From JAQSWP01 sp050185515 (lineage in GTDB: Bacteria; Pseudomonadota; Alphaproteobacteria; Reyranellales; JAQSWP01): a stretch of DNA of 11,148 bases. Where the stretch lies: positions 1 through 11,148 of the forward strand of contig JBFWZG010000124.1 in NCBI GenBank assembly GCA_050185515.1. The letters run 5' to 3'. This document shows positions 6,039-11,148 of this stretch, one piece after another. Every line of letters starts with the position of its first letter. Position 1 is the first letter of the stretch. The notes under the pieces are model-generated. The model was not told the DNA's origin. It worked only from the letters and a program-made list of their open reading frames with translations, and did not search any database. A program made the translations under genes and the position numbers.

Positions 6039-6059
6039 CTTTCGCTCCGTCTTTCGGTT
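6039..6059 (-). repeat. Two copies of the CGAAAG-type motif in the metY leader
   Basis: The 24-base gap before metY holds AACCGAAAG (6051-6059) and GAGCGAAAG (6039-6047), read on the minus strand; the second abuts the ATG. GGAG overlapping the second copy probably serves as the ribosome site. Matching copies lie before sbp and cysT. Confidence 0.35.
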
Positions 6060-6062
6060 TGC

Positions 6063-7166
6063 CTAGAGGCTGGATGAGAGCAGGGAAGCCTGCTCCGGAT
6101 TGAGATCGAACTGGCCGGCGTCGCGGGCGAACAGCCGCGCGCGGCGGAAATGCGGGCGCACCCGCTGGCCGACTTCCCGATCGAGTTCCGCGAAATCCTC
6201 GCGGGGTATGTCCGCTTCGAGCAGCAGCGCGCGGTCGTCGAACAGGATCTCGACCCGCACGAAGGGGCCGGCGACGCCGATGAAGCGCACCACCGCCGGT
6301 CCCGTGGGATCGGCGCGCAGGCGCACGTCGTGCGGGCGCACGTAGAGCGCGGCCTCGCCCTCGATGCCGGTATCGTTCTCCAGCGCATCGACCGCGATCT
6401 CCGGTTGCACGACGCGACCGTTCTCGATGCGGCCGGGTATCTCGTTGACGTTGCCGAGAAAGCGATAGACGAAGGGATTGTCGGGCCGGCCATAGACTTC
6501 CGCCGGCGATCCGACCTGCTCGATGCGGCCCTGGCCCATCACGACCACGCGGTCAGCCAGCTCCAGCGCCTCCTCCTGGTCGTGGGTGACGAACACGGTC
6601 GTGGTGCCCAGCTGATCGTGCAGCCGGCGCAGCCAGCGCCGCAGATCCTTGCGTACCTTGGCGTCGAGCGCGCCGAACGGCTCGTCGAGCAGCAGAACCC
6701 TGGGATCGATCGCCAGAGCGCGCGCCAGCGCCACCCGCTGGCGCTGGCCGCCCGAAAGTTGCGAGGGATAGCGTTGCGCCAGGCCGCCGAGTTGCACCAG
6801 CTCGAGCAGTTCGTTGACGCGGGAGGCGATCGCGGCTTCGTCGGGGCGTTCGCGGCGCTTGCGCACGCGCAGGCCGAAAGCGACGTTCTCGAACACGCTC
6901 ATGTGACGGAACAGCGCGTAGTGCTGGAACACGAAGCCGATCTGCCGCTCGCGCACCGAATGCCGAACGGTGCTGATCTCGTCGAGCCGAACGTCGCCGC
7001 TATCGGGCCATTCCAGCCCGGCGATGATGCGCAGCAGGGTCGTCTTGCCCGAGCCGGAAGGCCCCAGCAGCGCGATCAGTTCGCCCGAGCCGATACGCAG
7101 GTCGATGCCGTCGAGCGCGGTGAAGGCGCCGAAGCGCTTGGTGATGCCGATCAGGTCGATGCTCAT
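6063..7166 (-). CDS. cysA: Sulfate/thiosulfate import ATP-binding protein CysA
   Basis: This 367-residue ABC ATPase energises sulfate import through CysT/CysW at the inner face of the membrane. All nucleotide-binding motifs are intact: Walker A GPSGSGKT (residues 35-42), Q-loop glutamine Q81, signature LSGGQ (137-141), Walker B LLLDEP (158-163) and the H-loop histidine H195. The start MSIDLIGITKRFGAFTALDGIDLRI matches CysA proteins. The stretch FLGNVNEIPGRIENG (from about residue 236) and the following 120 residues form the TOBE-type regulatory domain found in CysA and related importers. The gene follows cysH after an 81-base gap, the largest in the operon, which holds a dyad-symmetric structure. 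No strong Shine-Dalgarno precedes the ATG. It heads the uptake half of the operon and is separated from its permeases by metY and sbp. Confidence 0.95.
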   Translation of the reverse strand: MSIDLIGITKRFGAFTALDGIDLRIGSGELIALLGPSGSGKTTLLRIIAGLEWPDSGDVRLDEISTVRHSVRERQIGFVFQHYALFRHMSVFENVAFGLRVRKRRERPDEAAIASRVNELLELVQLGGLAQRYPSQLSGGQRQRVALARALAIDPRVLLLDEPFGALDAKVRKDLRRWLRRLHDQLGTTTVFVTHDQEEALELADRVVVMGQGRIEQVGSPAEVYGRPDNPFVYRFLGNVNEIPGRIENGRVVQPEIAVDALENDTGIEGEAALYVRPHDVRLRADPTGPAVVRFIGVAGPFVRVEILFDDRALLLEADIPREDFAELDREVGQRVRPHFRRARLFARDAGQFDLNPEQASLLSSSL

Positions 7167-7186
7167 GGTGCATGGTCCGTTCGCGG

Positions 7187-7224
7187 GCGATCGGCGCTGC
7201 GGCCTATGGCCGGAGGCGGATCGC
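7187..7224 (-). other. Nested dyad in the cysH-cysA gap
   Basis: CGGCC (7200-7204) and GGCCG (7208-7212) pair around a 3-base loop. An outer pair, GCGATC (7187-7192) and GATCGC (7219-7224), encloses them with internal loops of seven and six bases. The structure fills much of the 81-base gap between cysH and cysA. There is no T-run, and no internal promoter for cysA was convincing. It may partially terminate or stabilise the mRNA where the reduction half of the operon meets the uptake half. Confidence 0.4.
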
Positions 7225-7247
7225 AGGGCTTGCGTGAAGAAATGCCG

Positions 7248-7970
7248 CTAGTGAGCGCGCATTGGCCGGGCGAGGTGGATGCCGCATTCGCTCTTGGAGA
7301 GCCCGCGCCAGCGGCCGGCGCGCGCATCCTCGCCTGGCCGGACCGGAGACGAGCAGGGCATGCAGCCTACCGAGCGATAGCCCTCGGCCTCCAGCGGATG
7401 ACGCGGCAGGTCATAGGCGGAAAAGTACGCCTCGGTCTCGCGCGCCGACCAGCGCGCCAGCGGATTGACCTTGATGCGCCCGTCCGTCTCTTCGACGACC
7501 GGGATCGCCCCGCGCACGCCGCCCTGGAAACGCTTGCGGCCGTTGATCCAGGCCGAGAAGCCGGCGAGCGCCCGTTCCAACGGCTCGACCTTGCGCAGCG
7601 CGCAGCAGGCGTCGGGATCGCGGGCAAACAGCATGCCGTCGGGATCGCGGCGCGCCACCTCGACCGGGTCGGGTTCGACGCTGCGCACGTCCGTGAAGCC
7701 GAGCAGATCGACCAGCGCTTCGCGATAGCGCAGCGTCTCGCCGAACAGCTTCCCGGTATCGACGAAGATCACCGGCACGCGCCTGTCGATCTGCGCCACC
7801 AGATGCAGCAGCACCGCCGCCTCGGCCCCGAACGAGGAGACCAGCGCGATGCTGCCGCGGAAGAAGCCGTTGATGGCGTCGTCGAGCAGCAGGCGCGTGC
7901 TCATCTCCTCCGCGCCCTCGGAGAAGCTGGCCCAGGTGGTCTCGGGCGGGATGGAAAACGGGATGCCCAT
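7248..7970 (-). CDS. cysH: Adenylylsulfate (APS) reductase, [4Fe-4S] type, CysH family
   Basis: This 240-residue cytoplasmic enzyme reduces APS to sulfite with thioredoxin or glutaredoxin. Motifs in order: SSFGAEAAVLLHL (residues 45-57, PP-loop-like nucleotide site), VIFVDTGKLF (68-76), CC at 122-123 followed by R126-K127, GRKRFQGG (144-151), CMPC at 203-206, and ECGIH with the catalytic cysteine C229. The CC and CxxC pairs bind a [4Fe-4S] cluster found in APS reductases (EC 1.8.4.10) and absent from PAPS reductases of the E. coli type. The bacterium therefore should not need APS kinase for assimilation. The ATG at 7970 lies six bases after the DUF934 stop, indicating tight coupling. An ATG at 7904 directly behind GGAGGAG is possible but has no spacing. 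Confidence 0.94.
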   Translation of the reverse strand: MGIPFSIPPETTWASFSEGAEEMSTRLLLDDAINGFFRGSIALVSSFGAEAAVLLHLVAQIDRRVPVIFVDTGKLFGETLRYREALVDLLGFTDVRSVEPDPVEVARRDPDGMLFARDPDACCALRKVEPLERALAGFSAWINGRKRFQGGVRGAIPVVEETDGRIKVNPLARWSARETEAYFSAYDLPRHPLEAEGYRSVGCMPCSSPVRPGEDARAGRWRGLSKSECGIHLARPMRAH

Positions 7971-7976
7971 CGCCGT

Positions 7977-8513
7977 CTATCCCGCCGTGCCCGACCAGGT
8001 GGCTTCCGCGCGCTGTTCGAACAGCCGACGCTGGCGCTGCTCGAACACCGTGGCGCGGCCATCGCCGGCCGGCTGGTAGAAGGCGTCGAACGCGCCCAGC
8101 GCCTTGCGCCAGGCCAGCTCGGCGTCTGGGCGCGTCATTTCGAAGGCATCGATGCCGCAGCGCTGCATGAAGGCCAGCTGATCGAGCAGCACGTTGCCGG
8201 CGGCGCGCAGTTCGCCGGCGTAGCCGAGCTCCTCGCGCAGGATGCGGGCCTGCGAATAGGCGCGGCCGTCGGTGTATTTCGGGAACTCCAGCACGATCAG
8301 GCCCAGCCGGCCGACATGGTCGGCCAGCGCGCGCGCGTCGTCGGTGTTGCGCAGCCGCACGCCGAGAGCGCCGTCGCGGCCGGCCAGCCGGTCCGGTTCG
8401 GCCCTGAAGCGGGCCAGGCTGACGACGATGGCGCCGTCGGCCGGCAGCGGCGCGTCGTCGCCGATTTCCTGCCAGGCGTCGCCGACGATGCGTCCGTTCT
8501 TAAGCAGCGGCAT
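7977..8513 (-). CDS. DUF934 family protein of the sulfite reduction operon
   Basis: This 178-residue protein of unknown biochemical function is conserved next to cysI and cysH in Alpha- and Betaproteobacteria. Database entries often call it an oxidoreductase probably involved in sulfite reduction, but I know of no established activity. The family core is clear: LIVLEFPKYTDGRAYSQAR (about residues 72-90), LREELGYAGELRAAGNVLLDQL (92-113) and MQRCGIDAFE (116-125). It has a single cysteine, C119, inside the conserved block, no signal peptide, no membrane segment and no visible redox-cofactor motif. The start at 8513 has AAGGAG at 8521-8526 with seven-base spacing and gives the usual MPLLKNGRIV-type N-terminus. 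It overlaps the end of cysI by 14 bases and is six bases from cysH, so it is probably translated in step with both. A scaffold, electron-transfer or cofactor-loading role is speculation. Confidence 0.88.
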   Translation of the reverse strand: MPLLKNGRIVGDAWQEIGDDAPLPADGAIVVSLARFRAEPDRLAGRDGALGVRLRNTDDARALADHVGRLGLIVLEFPKYTDGRAYSQARILREELGYAGELRAAGNVLLDQLAFMQRCGIDAFEMTRPDAELAWRKALGAFDAFYQPAGDGRATVFEQRQRRLFEQRAEATWSGTAG

Positions 8514-10155
8514 AGAGGCGCTCCTTGAAAGGGTTGGTGCCGAGACGGCGTACGGTGTCGAGGAAGCGTTCCTCGCCCTGGCGCGTGTCGAGATAGGTGC
8601 GGACGATGTTGTCGATGGCGCCGACCACGTCGGCGCTCGAAACCGCCGGACCGACGATGGTGCCGATCGAGGCGTCGCTCTCGGCGCTGCCGCCAAGCGT
8701 GATCTGGTAGAATTCCTCGCCGTGCTTGTCGACGCCGAGAATGCCGATATGGCCGACATGGTGGTGGCCGCAGGCATTGATGCAGCCCGACACCTTTATC
8801 TGCAGATCGCCGATTTCGTGGCCGAGATCGGCGTCGGCGAAATGCCGGCTGATGCGCTGCGCCACCGGAATCGAACGGGCATTGGCGAGCGCGCAGAAAT
8901 CGAGACCGGGGCAGGCGATGATGTCGCCGATCTGCCCGATATTGTCGGCCGCCAGTCCGATCTCCTGCAGCCGGCGGAACACCGACGGCAGGTCCGCCAG
9001 CTTCACGTGCGGCAACACCAGGTTCTGCGCATGGCTGACCCTGATTTCGCCCAGGCTGTGGGCGTCGGCAAGCTCGGCCAGCGCCTCCATCTGCGCCGCG
9101 CTGGCATCGCCCGGCGGCTCGCCTTCGGGCTTCAGCGACACGTTGACGATGGCGTAACCCGGTTCGCGATGGGGCACGACATTGGCGCGCATCCAGCGTC
9201 CGAACGCCTTGTCGCGCAACTTCAGCGCCGCCACCTCGGCCGAGTCCGCCGGCTGCACGGCATAGGCCGGCCGCGCGAAACGCGATTCGATGTCGGCCAC
9301 CACGTCCGGTTCGAGCCGCAAGCGGCCGTCGCGCAGACCTGCCCATTCGGCCTCGACCCGCCGGCGCATCTCGTCGGCGCCGATCTCGTGCACCAGGATC
9401 TTGATGCGCGCCTTGTAGAGGTTGTCGCGGCGGCCGGCCAGATTGTAGACCCGCATCACCGCCTCGAGATAGGACAGCAGGTCCTGCTTCGGCAGGAACT
9501 CGGCGATGGTCTTGCCGATCATCGGCGTGCGGCCCAGCCCGCCGCCGACTATGACCTCGAAGCCGACCTCGCCCGCCGCGTTGCGATGCATGCGCAGGCC
9601 GATGTCGTGCACGCGTACGGCGGCGCGGTCGTTGGGCGAGCCGGTGATGGCGATCTTGAACTTGCGCGGCAGGAAGGTGAATTCCGGGTGCAGCGACGAC
9701 CACTGGCGCACGATCTCGCACCAGATGCGAGGGTCCTCGATCTCGTCCGGCGCCACGCCGGCCCACTGGTCGGCGGTGACGTTGCGGATGCAGTTGCCCG
9801 AGGTCTGAACCGCATGCATCTGCACCTTGGCGAGATCGGCCAGTGCGTCGGGGGCCTCCTCGAGGCGGATCCAGTTGAACTGGATATTCTGGCGGGTGGT
9901 GAAATGGCCGTAGCCGCGATCGTAGCGGCGCGCCACATGCGCCAGCGCCCGCATCTGCGCCGAGGACAGCGTGCCGTAGGGAATGGCGACGCGCAGCATG
10001 TAGGCGTGCAGCTGCAGATAGAGCCCGTTATGCAGGCGCAGCGGCTTGAATTCGTCCTCGCTCAGCTCGCCGGCCAGCCGCCGCCGCACCTGGTCGCGGA
10101 ACTGCGCGACGCGGCGATCGACGAATTCCTGGTCGAAATGATCGTACTTGTACAT
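8500..10155 (-). CDS. cysI: Assimilatory sulfite reductase hemoprotein (nitrite/sulfite reductase family)
   Basis: This 551-residue siroheme enzyme reduces sulfite to sulfide with six electrons. It has the two-fold repeated layout of the family. The [4Fe-4S]/siroheme ligands are CPGLDFC (C415, C421) and CINAC (C458, C462). Likely sulfite-binding residues are R88 in TTRQNIQF, R124 in CIRNV, and K165 and K167 in PRKFKIAI, matching the Arg, Arg, Lys, Lys set known from E. coli CysI. The ATG at 10155 gives the normal start MYKYDHFDQEFVDRR and has AGGAAG six bases upstream; a longer frame starting at 10275 is coding sequence of the preceding gene. DUF2849 ends ten bases before this start. There is no CysJ flavoprotein, so the donor may be ferredoxin or an unlinked reductase. 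A nitrite reductase role is less likely given cysH and cysG next to it. Confidence 0.94.
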   Translation of the reverse strand: MYKYDHFDQEFVDRRVAQFRDQVRRRLAGELSEDEFKPLRLHNGLYLQLHAYMLRVAIPYGTLSSAQMRALAHVARRYDRGYGHFTTRQNIQFNWIRLEEAPDALADLAKVQMHAVQTSGNCIRNVTADQWAGVAPDEIEDPRIWCEIVRQWSSLHPEFTFLPRKFKIAITGSPNDRAAVRVHDIGLRMHRNAAGEVGFEVIVGGGLGRTPMIGKTIAEFLPKQDLLSYLEAVMRVYNLAGRRDNLYKARIKILVHEIGADEMRRRVEAEWAGLRDGRLRLEPDVVADIESRFARPAYAVQPADSAEVAALKLRDKAFGRWMRANVVPHREPGYAIVNVSLKPEGEPPGDASAAQMEALAELADAHSLGEIRVSHAQNLVLPHVKLADLPSVFRRLQEIGLAADNIGQIGDIIACPGLDFCALANARSIPVAQRISRHFADADLGHEIGDLQIKVSGCINACGHHHVGHIGILGVDKHGEEFYQITLGGSAESDASIGTIVGPAVSSADVVGAIDNIVRTYLDTRQGEERFLDTVRRLGTNPFKERLYAAA

Positions 10156-10165
10156 CGACCGCTTC

Positions 10166-10483
10166 CTACAGATACGGCAGGGCTTCGACCCCGACCATCG
10201 GCGTCGTCGGGCCAAAGGCGCGGATTCGCTCGCGCAGGCTGATCGGATGCAGCCCGTCCTCGCCCGGCTCGACATCGATCAGGTACGGCCCGACCACCAC
10301 CGCTTGGGCGGCATCGCGCTCGGCCTCGGCCAGCAGCCGCGCCGCGTCCTCCTCGCCCTGGGCGGTGTCGGCATCCTCGATGCGGCTCGACCAGCCGCCC
10401 GTGACGGTGCGGAAAACGACGACGCCGTCGCGCAGGCGATTGCCGGTGGCTGCGCGCAGGGCGCTCGAAGCGGGACGGGCCAT
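10166..10483 (-). CDS. DUF2849 family small protein of the sulfite reduction operon
   Basis: This 105-residue protein has no known function and is found almost always between cysG and cysI in Alphaproteobacteria. Family features visible here are GNRLRDGVVVFRTVTGGW (residues 14-31), an alanine- and glutamate-rich helix (about 41-60) and VVVGPYLIDVE followed by LRERIRAFGPT near the C-terminus. It contains no cysteine or histidine-rich motif, so it is unlikely to carry an iron-sulfur cluster or haem by itself. It has no signal peptide. The ATG at 10483 overlaps the cysG TGA by one base (TGATG). A full-strength Shine-Dalgarno, AAGGAGG at 10491-10497, lies seven bases upstream, the best in the operon, so high expression is likely. 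An accessory or electron-donor-docking role for CysI is inferred from conserved position only. Confidence 0.88.
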   Translation of the reverse strand: MARPASSALRAATGNRLRDGVVVFRTVTGGWSSRIEDADTAQGEEDAARLLAEAERDAAQAVVVGPYLIDVEPGEDGLHPISLRERIRAFGPTTPMVGVEALPYL

Positions 10484-11148
10484 CACACGGCCTCCTTCAG
10501 CAGTGCGTTGAATGCGGGCGATCGGGATGTCGCCAGGGCGGCGACCTTGCCGATGATCAGCAGGGCGGGACCGCCGCCCTGATGGCGTTCCGCCAGCCCT
10601 TTCAGTTCCGACAGCGTGCCCGTGCTGACCTTTTCGTCGGGCCTGGTGCCGCGCTCGACGATGGCGACCGGCGTCGCCCGGTCGAGCCCGGCGACCAGCA
10701 GCCTGGCGGCCAGCGTTCCCGCCGCGCTCAGGCCCATGTAGACCACCAGCGTCTGGTCGGGACGCGCCAGCACGCGCCAATCGGTCGCCAGTTCGCCGTC
10801 GCGGGTGTGGCCGGTCAGGAAGGTGACGGAAGAGGCATGGTCGCGATGCGTCAGCGGGATGCCGGCCGAGGCCGCGCAGCCCAGTGCGGCGGTGATGCCG
10901 GGCACCACCATCGCCTCGATGCCGTGCCGGCGGACGTAACCTAGTTCCTCGCCGCCGCGGCCGAACACGAAGGGATCGCCGCCTTTCAGACGCAGCACGC
11001 GCTTGCCCGCCCTGGCGTGCTCGACCAGCAGCGCGTTGATCTCGTCCTGGCTCTTGCTGTGGCGGGCCTTGATCTTGCCGACATAGACGCGCTCGGCGTC
11101 CCGCCGGACGTAATCGAGGATCTCCGGCCCGACCAGCTCGTCGTAGAG
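10483..11148 (-). CDS. cysG: Uroporphyrinogen-III C-methyltransferase (siroheme synthase), 5' end beyond window
   Basis: The frame is open from the window edge to the TGA at 10483, giving 221 residues. SAM:uroporphyrinogen-III methyltransferases are about 260-280 residues, so about 40 to 60 N-terminal residues are missing if this is the single-domain form. If it is the fused CysG type with a dehydrogenase/ferrochelatase half, more is missing. Conserved motifs: YDELVGPEILDYVRRDAE, VYVGK, LKGGDPFVFGRGGEE (SAM-binding region), VVPGITAALGCAASAGIPLTHRD, and the VVYMG and SELKGLAE segments. It methylates uroporphyrinogen III at C2 and C7 to precorrin-2, the precursor of the siroheme used by CysI, so its place at the head of the visible operon makes functional sense. 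The symbol cysG is used for the family; cobA is an alternative name. Confidence 0.92.
   Translation of the reverse strand, partial: LYDELVGPEILDYVRRDAERVYVGKIKARHSKSQDEINALLVEHARAGKRVLRLKGGDPFVFGRGGEELGYVRRHGIEAMVVPGITAALGCAASAGIPLTHRDHASSVTFLTGHTRDGELATDWRVLARPDQTLVVYMGLSAAGTLAARLLVAGLDRATPVAIVERGTRPDEKVSTGTLSELKGLAERHQGGGPALLIIGKVAALATSRSPAFNALLKEAV

Noticed and set aside
6039..6062. SAM-II or similar riboswitch before metY
   Set aside because: Methionine genes in Alphaproteobacteria can carry SAM-II, but the cysA-metY gap is only 24 bases, too short for the aptamer, and no pseudoknot pattern was seen.
7248..7904. cysH start at the ATG at 7904, behind GGAGGAG
   Set aside because: The purine run touches the ATG with no spacer and is explained by two glutamate codons. 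The ATG at 7970 fits the six-base spacing from DUF934, although the internal start is not fully excluded.
7977..8777. Longer DUF934 start at 8777
   Set aside because: The extension is low-complexity A/S/R/T sequence from the cysI shadow frame. The start at 8513 has AAGGAG and matches family starts.
8500..10275. Longer CysI starting at 10275
   Set aside because: The added 40 residues are arginine- and serine-rich, read out of frame through DUF2849. The ATG at 10155 has a proper ribosome site and the family N-terminus.

Overview
This window is high-GC DNA with almost no intergenic space. It carries a sulfate uptake and assimilation operon together with the end of an unrelated divergent locus. 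The gene order cysG, DUF2849, cysI, DUF934, cysH is characteristic of Alphaproteobacteria (rhizobial and rhodospirillal groups). The [4Fe-4S]-type APS reductase and the codon usage fit that assignment. No finer taxonomic placement is supportable from the sequence alone.

Layout. Positions 1-371 (minus) hold the N-terminal part of a ketopantoate reductase-family protein cut by the window edge. Positions 439-861 (minus) encode a small SnoaL/NTF2-fold protein. It is divergent from a GcvA-like LysR regulator at 962-1906 (plus). The spacer between them carries two perfect inverted repeats that look like LysR operators and overlap the regulator's probable promoter. The regulator runs convergently into the cys operon, and the two stop codons lie in the arms of one short palindrome. 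From 11148 down to 1922 everything is on the minus strand and reads as one long transcription unit: cysG (partial), DUF2849, cysI, DUF934, cysH, cysA, metY, sbp, cysT, cysW. The genes overlap or lie within about 80 bases of each other, and the operon promoter is outside the window.

How the genes fit together. Sbp captures sulfate in the periplasm, and CysT/CysW with the ATPase CysA import it. ATP sulfurylase, which must make APS, is not in the window. CysH reduces APS to sulfite. CysI reduces sulfite to sulfide using a siroheme/[4Fe-4S] centre, and CysG supplies the siroheme precursor. MetY can then join sulfide to O-acetylhomoserine to give homocysteine. DUF2849 and DUF934 flank cysI and have no established function. 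No flavoprotein electron donor (CysJ-like) is present, so the electron source for CysI is open.

No mobile elements, CRISPR arrays, tRNA or rRNA genes were seen. No stretch above 300 bases lacks a gene. The main points for follow-up are the two-palindrome control region, the two unknown proteins around CysI, MetY placed inside the transporter operon, a short CGAAAG-type motif repeated in three intercistronic leaders, and hairpins that may set the relative expression of the transporter genes.
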